Shown here: positions 40,502 to 48,963 of the stretch, piece after piece
Position numbering within the stretch: position 1 is the stretch's first letter
Layout: each line of letters opens with the position of its first letter
NCBI GenBank assembly: GCA_017529865.1
Contig: JAFXNA010000001.1
Coordinates: 1 to 64,000 of the forward strand
Source: Bacteroidaceae bacterium
GTDB taxonomy: Bacteria > Bacteroidota > Bacteroidia > Bacteroidales > Bacteroidaceae
DNA length: 64,000 nt
Direction of reading: 5' to 3'
Notes under the pieces: generated by a model
Seen by the model: the letters and a program-made list of their open reading frames with translations, nothing else
Told to the model about the DNA's origin: nothing
Database searches by the model: none
Translations under genes and position numbers: made by a program

Positions 40502-42220
40502 ATGGCTAATTCATATACTGATATACCTGAGATTAAGTTCCACATGGAACACCCAATGATGCAGCGCATCGTGGAACTTAAAGAACGCAACTTCGAGGAC
40601 AAAGGAAAGTACGATTATGCCCCAGAGGACTTCGAAGACGCTATGGATAGTTACGACAAGGTTTTGGAGGTTGTAGGTGACATCAATGCCAACGTGATTG
40701 CTCCTAATGCTGAAGATGTAGATGCTGAAGGTCCTCATTGTGAGAACGGCCGTGTACGCTATGCAGCGAAGACGTACGAGAATCTTGATGCTACACGCAA
40801 GGCTGGCCTTAATGGTATGACCATGCCTCGTCGCTACGAAGGTCTCAACCTTCCAGTCAGTGTCTATACGGCAGCTAATGAAATCGTTAGTGCAGGCGAT
40901 GCTGGTTTTGAGAACATCTGGTCATTGCAGGACTGTATAGAAACACTCTATTGTTTCGGCAACGAAGAGCAGCGCAAGAAATACATTCCTCGCGTGTGTG
41001 CAGGTGAAACTATGTCAATGGACCTCACCGAACCAGATGCAGGTAGTGACCTCCAGTCAGTAATGCTCAAAGCTACTTACGACGAGAAAGAGGACTGCTG
41101 GCGCCTGAATGGCGTGAAGCGTTTCATCACCAATGGTGACTCCGATATCCACCTCGTGCTTGCACGTAGTGAAGAAGGTACACGCGACGGACGTGGACTC
41201 TCTATGTTCATCTACGACAAGCGCAACGGTGGTGTGAATGTTCGTCGTATCGAGAACAAGATGGGTATTCACGGAAGCCCAACATGTGAGCTTACTTATA
41301 AGAACGCTAAGGCAGAACTCTGTGGCGACCGCAAATTGGGTCTTATCAAGTACGTGATGTCGCTCATGAACGGTGCACGTCTGGGTATCGCAGCTCAGTC
41401 TGTAGGTATCGAGCAGGCAGCATACGAGGAGGCACTTGCATATGCACAGGATCGTAAGCAGTTCGGTAAGGAAATCATCAACTTCCCTGCTGTGTACGAC
41501 ATGATTGCTACCATCAAGGCTAAGTTGGACGCAGGACGTAGTTTGCTCTATCAGACAGCTCGTTATGTGGACATCTACAAGGCATTAGAGGATATCGCTC
41601 GCGAACGTCAGCTCACTCCAGAGGAGCGTAAGGAACTGAAGCAGTTCAGCCGTCTGGCTGACGCCTTCACCCCACTCGCAAAGGGTATGAACAGTGAGTT
41701 TGCCAACCAGAGCTCTTACGATGCTATCCAGGTACATGGCGGTTCAGGTTTCATGCTTGAGTACAAGTGTCAGCGTATCTATCGCGACGCTCGTATCACC
41801 AGCATCTACGAAGGAACAACTCAGTTGCAGACCGTAGCTGCTATCCGCTATGTGACGAATGGCACATACACTTCTGTCATCAACGATATGATTGCTGAAG
41901 TGAAGGCTAATCCTGCAGTCGCTGCTTATAGCAATTATGTGGCACGCATCGAAGCAATGGCACAAAAGCTAGAAGAATGCATTGATTACGTAAAGGCACA
42001 AGAGAATCAGGATGTTCTTGATTTTTCTGCTCGTAAGCTCTATGAAATGACAGCCTATACTATTATGTCACTCCTCGTACTCCAAGACACTATGCGTAAT
42101 GCAGAACTCTTCACTAAGAGTCTTGTTATTTTCGTGAACCATGCAGAAAGCGAAGTAGCACGTCATCAGAACTACATTCACTGTATGAATGCCGAAGTGC
42201 TGGAGAACTACAAGCAGTAA
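40502..42220 (+). CDS. Acyl-CoA dehydrogenase family protein (long form)
   Basis: 572 residues, longer than the common 380-residue enzyme because of an N-terminal helical part and a C-terminal domain. MTEPDAGSDLQ-like SMDLTEPDAGSDLQSVM and GVKRFITNGDSD bind FAD; RKQFGKEI, LDAGRSLLYQTARY and QVHGGSGFMLEYKCQRIYRDARITSIYEGT (region of the catalytic Glu) follow. It sits 5 bp after etfA, and EtfAB is the likely electron acceptor. Substrate not known; in Prevotella-like fermenters a short-chain or crotonyl/acrylyl-CoA reduction is a possible role. The terminator lies beyond the stop, inside trpA. Confidence 0.9.
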   Translation: MANSYTDIPEIKFHMEHPMMQRIVELKERNFEDKGKYDYAPEDFEDAMDSYDKVLEVVGDINANVIAPNAEDVDAEGPHCENGRVRYAAKTYENLDATRKAGLNGMTMPRRYEGLNLPVSVYTAANEIVSAGDAGFENIWSLQDCIETLYCFGNEEQRKKYIPRVCAGETMSMDLTEPDAGSDLQSVMLKATYDEKEDCWRLNGVKRFITNGDSDIHLVLARSEEGTRDGRGLSMFIYDKRNGGVNVRRIENKMGIHGSPTCELTYKNAKAELCGDRKLGLIKYVMSLMNGARLGIAAQSVGIEQAAYEEALAYAQDRKQFGKEIINFPAVYDMIATIKAKLDAGRSLLYQTARYVDIYKALEDIARERQLTPEERKELKQFSRLADAFTPLAKGMNSEFANQSSYDAIQVHGGSGFMLEYKCQRIYRDARITSIYEGTTQLQTVAAIRYVTNGTYTSVINDMIAEVKANPAVAAYSNYVARIEAMAQKLEECIDYVKAQENQDVLDFSARKLYEMTAYTIMSLLVLQDTMRNAELFTKSLVIFVNHAESEVARHQNYIHCMNAEVLENYKQ

Positions 42221-42226
42221 TGCTTA

Positions 42227-43006
42227 TCAATATCCTAAAGCCTTAAACAGGCTATCGAGGGCAGCGTCAGCGTTGCCCTCGTTTTCGTTAAGGAGCGTGA
42301 CGAACTTCGAACCGATAATAGCACCAGCGGCATTGTCCTGTGCAGCCTTGAGAGTCTGGGCATTCGAAATGCCAAAGCCAATCATGCGCGGATTGCGCAG
42401 GTTCATCGCATTGATGCGACGGAAATACTCCTGCTTCTGATCGTCGAAACTCTTCTGAGTGCCTGTGATGGAGGCAGACGAAACCATATAGATGAAGCCA
42501 TCGGTGTGGTCGTCGATGAAACGGATGCGCTCCTCGCTGGTCTCAGGGGTGATCAGCATGATGATGCGCAGGTCGTACTTGTCAGCGACGGGTTTCACGA
42601 TGTTCAGGTAGTCATCGAAGGGCAGGTCGGGAATGATGGCACCACTGACGCCAGCCTCAACGCAACTCTTACAAAAGTCCTCAATGCCGTAATGCAGAAT
42701 GGGATTGAGATAACCCATCAGCACAAGGGGAATCTCTACCTGATCCTTGATGGCCTTCAACTGAGCAAAAAGCGTCTTCAGATTCATGCCGTTCTTTAAA
42801 GCCTGCGTTGCGGCACTTTGGATGACTGGACCATCAGCCAATGGGTCGCTGAAGGGAATACCCACTTCAATCATGGCGATACCGCGACGCTGCATCGTGA
42901 GAATCACATCGGCAGTACCTTCAAGCGAAGGACAACCAGCACAGAAATATAAGGAAAGGAGCTTCTTGTCCTTACTATTAGCGAAAAGGGAATTAATCTT
43001 GTTCAT
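42227..43006 (-). CDS. trpA: Tryptophan synthase alpha subunit
   Basis: 259 residues. [39 protein letters not shown] (catalytic Glu and Asp-60 region), [15 protein letters not shown] and [15 protein letters not shown] are TrpA landmarks. It cleaves indole-3-glycerol phosphate to indole, passed to TrpB. Last gene of the leftward trp operon; it overlaps the trpF body by 14 bp. The stop is only 6 bp from the converging acyl-CoA dehydrogenase gene, whose terminator hairpin lies in the trpA C-terminal codons. Confidence 0.96.
   Translation of the reverse strand: MNKINSLFANSKDKKLLSLYFCAGCPSLEGTADVILTMQRRGIAMIEVGIPFSDPLADGPVIQSAATQALKNGMNLKTLFAQLKAIKDQVEIPLVLMGYLNPILHYGIEDFCKSCVEAGVSGAIIPDLPFDDYLNIVKPVADKYDLRIIMLITPETSEERIRFIDDHTDGFIYMVSSASITGTQKSFDDQKQEYFRRINAMNLRNPRMIGFGISNAQTLKAAQDNAAGAIIGSKFVTLLNENEGNADAALDSLFKALGY
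42256..42287 (+). terminator. Terminator of the etf/acyl-CoA dehydrogenase operon, inside trpA
   Basis: CGAGGGCA (42256-42263) pairs with TGCCCTCG (42274-42281), followed by TTTTCG. The T-run is only on the plus strand. The hairpin is read as trpA codons ([10 protein letters not shown]) on the other strand. Confidence 0.55.
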
Positions 43007-43544
43007 TGTTCAATGCGTTTAAAAAGTCTTTTAATTTGTTGATGTCTTTAAGGCCGGGGGCCTGTTCGAAGCGAGAGTTAAGGTCGATGCCGACACACTT
43101 TTTAGAGGTAAGAGGTGAGAAGTGAGAGGTAAGAACCTCTGCGTCGTCGGGGCCGATGCCACCACTGAGGAGAAACGGTGTGTTGCCATCATAGGCTGAG
43201 AGCACGCTCCAGTCGAACTGCTGGCCGCTACCACCCACGGAAGGGCATTTAGTATCGAAAAGGAAATAATCCACATGCCCCTCGTAAGTCTTGTATGTCG
43301 CAATATCATCCTGTCCACTCACACTGATGGCCTTGATGAGTTTGAGCCCTTTTAACTGAGCACAGTAATCGGCTGACTCATGACCATGCAACTGGATGAA
43401 GTCGAGGGCATAGTCATCTGCGATTCTCCTGACCGTCTCGAGATCCTCATCGACAAACACCCCGACGCGCTTGCATTTTGTTGGCAGATAGGCCGGACGC
43501 TCACTGACATAACGACTCGACTTCGGCCAGAAAATAAAGCCCAT
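42993..43544 (-). CDS. trpF: Phosphoribosylanthranilate isomerase, main part (N-terminus cut off by frameshift)
   Basis: 183 residues starting [13 protein letters not shown]. The rest of the barrel is present: [59 protein letters not shown] (catalytic Asp region), [13 protein letters not shown] and [16 protein letters not shown]. Normal TrpF has about 20-30 more residues with the catalytic Cys in KVCGM. Those residues are encoded just upstream in another frame (43651-43544), so the gene is split by a shift in the heptad array 43551-43578. The ATG overlaps the stop of the N-fragment (TGATG), so reinitiation is possible. An internal heptad array codes [10 protein letters not shown]. Confidence 0.88.
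   Translation of the reverse strand: MGFIFWPKSSRYVSERPAYLPTKCKRVGVFVDEDLETVRRIADDYALDFIQLHGHESADYCAQLKGLKLIKAISVSGQDDIATYKTYEGHVDYFLFDTKCPSVGGSGQQFDWSVLSAYDGNTPFLLSGGIGPDDAEVLTSHFSPLTSKKCVGIDLNSRFEQAPGLKDINKLKDFLNALNNEQD
43104..43131. repeat. Heptad array inside trpF (4 units)
   Basis: AGAGGTA AGAGGTG AGAAGTG AGAGGTA. On the coding strand it gives the insert [10 protein letters not shown] between DDAEV and KKCVGIDL, with the frame kept overall. Confidence 0.8.
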
Positions 43545-43651
43545 CAGAAAGAGTGAAGAGTGAAGAGTGAAGAGTTGGCTATTGCCCTCTCAATCTCGCG
43601 GATGTTCTCCGCATCGCGCATGCCACAGACCTTTATTAATTCACAATTCAT
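43544..43651 (-). pseudogene. trpF: N-terminal fragment of trpF, out of frame with the body
   Basis: A 35-residue ORF from ATG 43651: MNCELIKVCGMRDAENIREI, ERAIANSS, then heptad-coded residues LFTLHSF and a TGA at 43546-43544. IKVCGMRDAENIREIE is the canonical first strand and helix of TrpF with the catalytic Cys. From the codon GCA (of RAIA) to the body ATG there are 41 bases, so the body is off by one base. Adding one heptad (48 bases) would join both parts without a stop codon, as would losing two. Its own ATG lies in heptad array 43637-43671. It could be expressed as a separate fragment. Confidence 0.85.
43551..43578. repeat. Heptad array that breaks the trpF frame (3 exact + 1 variant unit)
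   Basis: Plus strand GAGTGAA GAGTGAA GAGTGAA GAGTTGG. Because 7 is 1 modulo 3, each gain or loss of a unit changes the frame of trpF. Confidence 0.9.
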
Positions 43652-43671
43652 AATGCATAATTCATAATTGT
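43637..43671. repeat. Heptad array at the trpC-trpF junction (5 units)
   Basis: TAATTCA CAATTCA TAATGCA TAATTCA TAATTGT. It contains the trpC stop codon and the trpF start codon. Confidence 0.85.
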
Positions 43672-44399
43672 GAAATGAATTCGTTAAGAGCCTGACCTGG
43701 GTCGGCAGTCTTCATAAAGTTCTCACCGATGAGGAAACCTCGGAAACCGGCTTGCTGCAGCGCCTTCACCGTATCAGGGTTCGAAATGCCGCTCTCGCTG
43801 ACCTTGACAGCATCATTGGGCAAAAGCTCGGCAAGACGGAAACTATTCTCCACGTCCGTGACGAACGAACCAAGGTTGCGGTTGTTGATGCCACAGAGGT
43901 CGGGGCCGAGTTCCGCGTATTCCAGTTCCGGCTCGGAGTGCATCTCAAGGAGCACTTCGAGACCCAGTTCGTGGGCTTTGTCCAACAGGCGTTTGCACTC
44001 TTGCTTCGAGAGGCAAGCGGCGATGAGCAACACGGCTGAAGCCCCACACAGGGCGGCGGCATAGAGCTGTGCTTCATCAATGACGAAGTTCTTATATAAT
44101 ATGGGTAGCGTGACGCCGCTCTGACGGGCCGTGCGGATGAAGTCGTCCGAACCGCCGAAGTAGTGCTCATCGGTCAGGATGCTCAGTGCTGCTGCACCAT
44201 TCTGCTGATACGACAGCGGAATGATGTCGGCCCTACCCTCTTCTTTGATCCAACCCTTCGAGGGCGACTTGCGCTTGAACTCAGCGATAATGCCGCTCTT
44301 GCTTTGGAGCAATGCCTCACGCAAAGAAGCCTTCTTGGCGCAAAGCTGCTCCAGCTCCAGATGCTTGTGGGCAACGATTTCCTTTAGAATATCTTGCAT
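43662..44399 (-). CDS. trpC: Indole-3-glycerol phosphate synthase
   Basis: 245 residues from ATG 44399 (MQDILKEIVAHKHLELEQ); the longer in-frame start at 44453 would read the octad repeat and was rejected. IIAEFKRKSPSKGWI carries the catalytic Lys and the E-F-K-R-x-S-P motif; ILTDEHYFGGSDDF, LYKNFVIDEAQLYAA, VLLIAACL, GINNRNLGSFVTD and VSESGISNPD follow. It closes the indole ring. Between trpD and trpF, with word repeats at both junctions. Confidence 0.95.
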   Translation of the reverse strand: MQDILKEIVAHKHLELEQLCAKKASLREALLQSKSGIIAEFKRKSPSKGWIKEEGRADIIPLSYQQNGAAALSILTDEHYFGGSDDFIRTARQSGVTLPILYKNFVIDEAQLYAAALCGASAVLLIAACLSKQECKRLLDKAHELGLEVLLEMHSEPELEYAELGPDLCGINNRNLGSFVTDVENSFRLAELLPNDAVKVSESGISNPDTVKALQQAGFRGFLIGENFMKTADPGQALNEFISQL

Positions 44400-44405
44400 A
44401 ATCTT

Positions 44406-44445
44406 CGTTATTACGTTATACCGTAATTCCGTTATCACGTTATTA
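44406..44445. repeat. Octad word repeat at trpD-trpC junction (5 units)
   Basis: CGTTATTA CGTTATAC CGTAATTC CGTTATCA CGTTATTA with exact 8-bp spacing between the trpD stop and the trpC start. Confidence 0.8.
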
Positions 44446-44449
44446 CGAA

Positions 44450-45460
44450 TCAACTATTCAGTTCAACAAACTTCTTGAAGGTCTTCAGGGCATTGCCGCT
44501 GTCGATGCTCTCGCGGGCAATCTCCACGCACTCCTCGATGCTCTTCTGACCCTTCTCCAGCACCTGAATACCGAAGGCAGCATTAGCCAGCACAATATTC
44601 TTCTGGGCAGGCAGGGCGCGGTTCTCCAATACAGAATCAAAGATCTGTGCGGCCTCCTCTTCCGTAGCACCGCCGACGAGTTCTTCGGGCTTGGCGATGT
44701 CGAAACCGAGGTCCTTGGGCGAGAAGATGCGCTCGTAATCCTTCGTTGTCACCTTGAAATCGCCAGTGAGCGAAATCTCGTCGTAGCCGTCGATGCTATT
44801 CACGATACCGTAGTCGATACCAATCTTCTGGTACACCTGATTATAGAGGCGCATCTGATCGAGATTGGCGACGCCCAACAGCTGACACTGTGGCTGACTG
44901 GGGTTAACCAACGGTCCCAGCAGATTGAAGATAGTGGGGAACTGCAGCGCCTTTCGGATGGGACCGACGAACTTCATGGCCTTGGCGAAGAGCTGCGCGT
45001 GCAGATAGACGATACCTGCCTCGTTCAACGAACGGTTTAGCTTGTCGATATCATCCGTAAACTTGATGCCGTGATGGGCAATGACGTTCGAGGCACCGCT
45101 GACGCTGGTGGCGGCATAGTTACCATGCTTGGCGACCTTATAGCCTGCACCAGCAATCACAAAGCAACTGGTAGTCGAAATATTAAACGTATTCTTGCGG
45201 TCGCCACCCGTACCTACCACATCAATATAACGGTCGGCATTGAGGATAGCGGGAACGCCGGTTTCCAGAATACCATCGCGGAAACCCAGCAGTTCGTCAA
45301 CCGTAACACCGCGCATTTGCAGGGCTGTCAGCAGGGCGGTAATCTGTTCGTTGGGGAATTCACTTTGTGTGATACCAATCAGAATATTCTTCATTTCTTC
45401 ACGAGACAGCTCCTCGTGGTTCAGCATCCTGTTCAGGATGTCTTTCATTGTCTGTGCCAT
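44450..45460 (-). CDS. trpD: Anthranilate phosphoribosyltransferase
   Basis: 336 residues. VVGTGGDRKNTFNISTTSCFVIAGAGYKVAKHGN holds the PRPP-binding GTGGD and the KHGN motif; ASNVIAHHGI and FNLLGPLVNPSQP follow. It couples anthranilate to PRPP. Separate from trpG (not fused), in the order E-G-D. Preceded by three heptads (45471-45491). Confidence 0.96.
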   Translation of the reverse strand: MAQTMKDILNRMLNHEELSREEMKNILIGITQSEFPNEQITALLTALQMRGVTVDELLGFRDGILETGVPAILNADRYIDVVGTGGDRKNTFNISTTSCFVIAGAGYKVAKHGNYAATSVSGASNVIAHHGIKFTDDIDKLNRSLNEAGIVYLHAQLFAKAMKFVGPIRKALQFPTIFNLLGPLVNPSQPQCQLLGVANLDQMRLYNQVYQKIGIDYGIVNSIDGYDEISLTGDFKVTTKDYERIFSPKDLGFDIAKPEELVGGATEEEAAQIFDSVLENRALPAQKNIVLANAAFGIQVLEKGQKSIEECVEIARESIDSGNALKTFKKFVELNS

Positions 45461-45470
45461 ATTATTTAAA

Positions 45471-45491
45471 GTTCAATGTTCAATGTTCAAT
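45471..45491. repeat. Heptad array at trpG-trpD junction (3 units)
   Basis: GTTCAAT three times with exact 7-bp spacing, ending just before the trpG stop codon at 45493-45495. Confidence 0.8.
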
Positions 45492-45492
45492 G

Positions 45493-46056
45493 TTACAGAA
45501 ACATCCAGTTTTGCAGCATCTTTCTGCCGTCGGGGGTCAGCACACTCTCGGGGTGGAACTGGATGCCGCGGACGTTCAATTCACGATGACGCAGGGCCAT
45601 GATCTGGCCTTCGTCTGAGACAGCGGTCACCTCTATGCAATCGGGCAATCCCTCACGAGAAACCACCCACGAGTGGTAGCGTCCGATGGTGATGTCGCGC
45701 TCGATGCCGCTGAAGATGGGGTCGTCGGCAATGATGTGGCAGGGCGTCGCCACTCCGTGGAAAACGTCGCTCAGGTTCTCGAGCTTTGCACCAAACGCCT
45801 CGCCAATGGCCTGATGACCCAGACAGACGCCAAGGATGGGTTTCTTACCGGCATAGGTCTTAATCACATCCAACAGCAGCCCTGCCTCAGAGGGAATGCC
45901 AGGACCTGGGCTCAGGATAATCTTACTGAACTGCTCCAGGTCTTCGAGTTCAAACTGGTCGTTGCGCACCACGGTGACCTCCGCGCCCAGCTCTTTCACC
46001 AAATGACTCAGGTTATAGGTAAACGAGTCGTAATTATCGATAATAACAATCTTCAT
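45493..46056 (-). CDS. trpG: Anthranilate synthase component II (glutamine amidotransferase)
   Basis: 187 residues. IIDNYDSFTYNLSHLVKELGA, ILSPGPGIPSEAGL, ILGVCLGHQAIGEAFGA (catalytic Cys), and IQFHPESVLTPDG (His-Glu). It supplies ammonia from glutamine to TrpE. It might also serve aminodeoxychorismate synthase, but its position between trpE and trpD points to tryptophan synthesis. Confidence 0.95.
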   Translation of the reverse strand: MKIVIIDNYDSFTYNLSHLVKELGAEVTVVRNDQFELEDLEQFSKIILSPGPGIPSEAGLLLDVIKTYAGKKPILGVCLGHQAIGEAFGAKLENLSDVFHGVATPCHIIADDPIFSGIERDITIGRYHSWVVSREGLPDCIEVTAVSDEGQIMALRHRELNVRGIQFHPESVLTPDGRKMLQNWMFL

Positions 46057-46086
46057 ATCCGTAAAATCAGTTTAATCCGTGTTCGT

Positions 46087-47517
46087 TTAAAGTGCTTCTG
46101 CTTTTTCGATAGCCTTACGCAGGGCACCGAGTTTGTTGTTCACTTCCTGTAATTCATATTCCACGTCGCTCTTGGCCACGATGCCGCCGCCAGCCTGGAA
46201 CCACAACTCGCCGTTTCGCGAGACAAACGTGCGGATGGTGATGGCCTGATTCAGGCTTCCGTCCAGTCCGATGATGCCGATGCAACCACCGTATGCACCG
46301 CGGTTGTGCGGCTCGTACTCAGAAATCAGCTGCATGGCGCGAACCTTCGGCGCACCGCTGAGCGTACCTGCAGGGAAGGTGTCGATAAATGCTTTGATGG
46401 GGTCGGCACCCTCGTCCAACGTTCCAGACACACGAGAAACGAGGTGAATAACGTGACTATAGTACTGCAGGTCCTTATAGAAATCAACCTTCACACCGTG
46501 ACAGTTGCGGCTCAGGTCATTACGGGCGAGATCTACAAGCATCACGTGCTCGGCATTCTCCTTCGGGTCGTTGCGCAGATACTCGGCCCCCTTGCGGTCG
46601 GCCTCGGCATCGCCTGTACGCTTAGTCGTGCCCGCAATCGGGTCGATATAGGCTCTATAGCAGGCATTTCTCTCACCTCTCACCTCTAACCTCTCACCTC
46701 TAATGATGCGGCAGTGGGTCTCAGGTGATGAACCAAAAATCCTGAATCCGCCAAAGTCGAAGTAGAACAAATACGGGCTGGGATTGATGCTCCTTAGCGC
46801 ACGGTAAAGTTTGAAGTCGTCACCCTCGTACTTCTGGATAAAACGACGCGAGAGCACTATCTGGAACACGTCGCCACGCAGACAGTGGGCAATACCTCGG
46901 CGGATGTTTGCACGGTGCTCGTCGTCCGTCAGTGTCGAACGCACATCACCCACGGGATGGAAGTCGTACGCCTGAACATTCGCCTTGTTCATCGCCTTCA
47001 GCACGGCATCGATGTCTGCAGCGTCGCCCAGCGTCACAACTTTCAGCATGTTGTTATGATGGTCGAACACGATCACCACCTTATATAATATATAGAGCAC
47101 GTCGGGGGCATCGTTCTTTGCCTGCGTCTCGTCCTTCACGGCGATATCCTCGAAATAGCGCACAGCATTGAACGACGTGTAACCGAAGAGTCCGCATACG
47201 TCCGCATCATCACCCTCCACCTGAATGTTATCGATGAGGGCATGTATGGCCTTATCCGAGCGGTAATCTTTGTTCACCTCGTGCTGGAAGGTCGTCCCGT
47301 CAGGATAGGTAACGGTAGCAATGCCGTGCCCGATAGCCACGCTGGCAATGGGGTTGATGCCGATAAAACTTCGCGAGTTGTTGGCGTCGTGATAGTCCGA
47401 ACTCTCCATCAGTGCACTCTGCGGATACAGGTCGCGCAATCGCATATACACTCCCACCGGCGTGTACAAATCCGCCAGAATGGTCTTGCTTGTTGTCGTA
47501 TATTTGAATGTATTCAT
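46087..47517 (-). CDS. trpE: Anthranilate synthase component I
   Basis: 476 residues from ATG 47517 (MNTFKYTTTSK). The N-terminal feedback site reads ALMESSDYHD, the LLES-like element that binds tryptophan, so allosteric inhibition is likely. The catalytic half has VLSRRFIQKYEGDDF, ALRSINPSPYLFYFDF, IFGSSPETHCRI, DPIAGTTKRTGDAEAD, ENAEHVMLVDLARNDLSRNC and FPAGTLSGAPKVRAMQLI. After CRIIRG a heptad array adds ERLEVRGERNACYRA before the conserved YIDPIAG. Confidence 0.95.
   Translation of the reverse strand: MNTFKYTTTSKTILADLYTPVGVYMRLRDLYPQSALMESSDYHDANNSRSFIGINPIASVAIGHGIATVTYPDGTTFQHEVNKDYRSDKAIHALIDNIQVEGDDADVCGLFGYTSFNAVRYFEDIAVKDETQAKNDAPDVLYILYKVVIVFDHHNNMLKVVTLGDAADIDAVLKAMNKANVQAYDFHPVGDVRSTLTDDEHRANIRRGIAHCLRGDVFQIVLSRRFIQKYEGDDFKLYRALRSINPSPYLFYFDFGGFRIFGSSPETHCRIIRGERLEVRGERNACYRAYIDPIAGTTKRTGDAEADRKGAEYLRNDPKENAEHVMLVDLARNDLSRNCHGVKVDFYKDLQYYSHVIHLVSRVSGTLDEGADPIKAFIDTFPAGTLSGAPKVRAMQLISEYEPHNRGAYGGCIGIIGLDGSLNQAITIRTFVSRNGELWFQAGGGIVAKSDVEYELQEVNNKLGALRKAIEKAEAL
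46671..46705. repeat. Heptad array inside trpE (5 units)
   Basis: TCTCACC TCTCACC TCTAACC TCTCACC TCTAATG. On the coding strand it gives the GERLEVRGER insert in a loop before YIDPIAGTT. Confidence 0.85.
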
Positions 47518-47521
47518 AATT

Positions 47522-47556
47522 GTCAATGTTCAATGGTCAATGTTCAATGTTCAATT
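47522..47556. repeat. Heptad array filling the trpB-trpE gap (5 units)
   Basis: GTCAATG TTCAATG GTCAATG TTCAATG TTCAATT. It makes up practically the whole 37-bp gap between the trpB stop and the trpE start. Confidence 0.85.
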
Positions 47557-48760
47557 AAAACTCCCCGTATTCTTTTGCCATTTGTTTGTTCTTCAAATAC
47601 GTCTCTACGTCCTTGTCGCCGCGACCGCTGACGGTGAGCACCACCACGTCGTCCTTCTTAAACGTCAGCTTCTTCAGGGCTGCAATGGCGTGGGCACTCT
47701 CGATAGCGGGGATGATACCCTCCATGCGCGTCAACTCGTAACCGCCATAGATAGCCTCGTCGTCATTGATGCTCAGCACCTGCGTACGACCTTGCTTCGC
47801 CATGTTGCAATGCATCGGACCCACACCAGGATAATCCAAACCTGCCGAGATGGTAAAGGCCTCCTGAATCTGGCCGTCTTCGTCCTGCATCACGAGCATC
47901 TTCGCACCATGCAGGATACCCGTCGTGCCACGATGAATCGTCGCTGCCGTATAGTCCGTATCCCAGCCGTGGCCGCCAGCCTCAGCCAACACGATTTTCA
48001 CACGGTCGTCATCCATATAGTGGTAGATGGTACCTGCGGCATTACTTCCGCCGCCGATGCAGGCTATCAAGTAGTCAGGATAGTCGCGCCCGATCTTTTC
48101 TTCCAACTGCCATTTGATCTCCTCCGAGATGACGCTCTGCATCCGTGCCACGAGATCGGGATACGGATGCGGTCCCATCGTCGAACCGACAATATAGAAC
48201 GTGTCGCTGGGATGACAGCACCAGTCGCGGATGGCCTCGCTGCAGGCATCGCTCAGCGTCATGTTACCCGTCCTTACGGGATGCACCTCGGCACCCAGCA
48301 TCTTCATCCTTTCCACATTCGTGTGCTGGCGCTCCACGTCCGTTGCGCCCATAAACACTTCGCACTTCATGTTCATCAGCGCACACACCGTCGCTGTCGC
48401 CACGCCGTGCTGACCTGCTCCCGTCTCGGCAATGATACGCGTCTTGCCCATCTTCTTGGCCAGCAAAATCTGTCCAATGGTGTTATTGATCTTGTGGGCA
48501 CCCGTATGGTTCAGGTCCTCACGCTTTAGATATAGCTGGCAACCATACTGTTCACTCATTCTTTTAGCATAATAAAGAGGACTGGGCCTACCCACATAAT
48601 CCTTTAACAACGCATGGTATTCTGCCTTAAACTCTGCGCTCTCAATAATTGGAAGATAGGCTTCCTGAAGGTCATGTACGCACTTGTAAAGAATCTCTGG
48701 TACATATGCACCACCGAATTCTCCATAAAAACCGTTTTTGTCTACTTGATAGTTACTCAT
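47555..48760 (-). CDS. trpB: Tryptophan synthase beta subunit
   Basis: 401 residues. YGEFGGAYVPEIL, GRPSPLYYAKRMSE, LYLKREDLNHTGAHKINNTIGQ (PLP Lys in HKINN), RIIAETGAGQHGVATATVCALM and CIGGGSNAAGTIYHY are the classic TrpB1 motifs. It joins indole and serine. Unusually it leads the operon here (trpB-E-G-D-C-F-A). Its start is about 45 nt behind the attenuator hairpin. Confidence 0.97.
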   Translation of the reverse strand: MSNYQVDKNGFYGEFGGAYVPEILYKCVHDLQEAYLPIIESAEFKAEYHALLKDYVGRPSPLYYAKRMSEQYGCQLYLKREDLNHTGAHKINNTIGQILLAKKMGKTRIIAETGAGQHGVATATVCALMNMKCEVFMGATDVERQHTNVERMKMLGAEVHPVRTGNMTLSDACSEAIRDWCCHPSDTFYIVGSTMGPHPYPDLVARMQSVISEEIKWQLEEKIGRDYPDYLIACIGGGSNAAGTIYHYMDDDRVKIVLAEAGGHGWDTDYTAATIHRGTTGILHGAKMLVMQDEDGQIQEAFTISAGLDYPGVGPMHCNMAKQGRTQVLSINDDEAIYGGYELTRMEGIIPAIESAHAIAALKKLTFKKDDVVVLTVSGRGDKDVETYLKNKQMAKEYGEF

Positions 48761-48804
48761 ATTTATATTGTTATTACAATATTTGTTATCACGCTAATAA
48801 AGTA

Positions 48805-48834
48805 AGAGGCCTGTCGCAAGAACGACAGGCCTCT
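48805..48834 (-). terminator. trp attenuator hairpin (regions 3:4)
   Basis: On the minus strand AGAGGCCTGTCG, loop TTCTTG, CGACAGGCCTCT: a perfect 12-bp stem, then the moderately T-rich TACTTTATTA. It lies between the leader peptide and trpB. Competing pairing: GATAGCC (48872-48866) with GGC(C)TGTC inside the first arm (48831-48824; 7 bp, one bulge). Confidence 0.75.
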
Positions 48835-48875
48835 CAGTATCTTATGATGCAATTATTAGGTACATGGCTATCTTC

Positions 48876-48932
48876 TCACGATCTTTGGAATCTTGAGTCA
48901 CGCCACCACCAATTATTTGCGATTCTTATCAT
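48876..48932 (-). CDS. trpL: trp leader peptide with three tandem Trp codons
   Basis: An 18-residue ORF MIRIANNWWWRDSRFQRS with stop TGA. The three TGG codons lie at 48911-48903. It begins about 25 nt after the expected transcription start and is followed by an attenuator hairpin and trpB. The Trp-codon segment GGTGGTGGC can pair with GCCATGTACC (48868-48859; two short helices with an internal loop), which in turn overlaps the sequence that can pair with the terminator arm. This is the geometry of proteobacterial trp attenuation. Chance alone rarely gives WWW in a short ORF placed exactly here. Confidence 0.85.
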   Translation of the reverse strand: MIRIANNWWWRDSRFQRS

Positions 48933-48963
48933 ATTACTTTTTGTTGATGTTTCAAATCGGCGG

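Noticed and set aside
47462..48529. 355-codon plus-strand ORF opposite trpB
   Set aside because: Antisense to an unmistakable trpB; His/Arg-rich composition typical of shadow frames.
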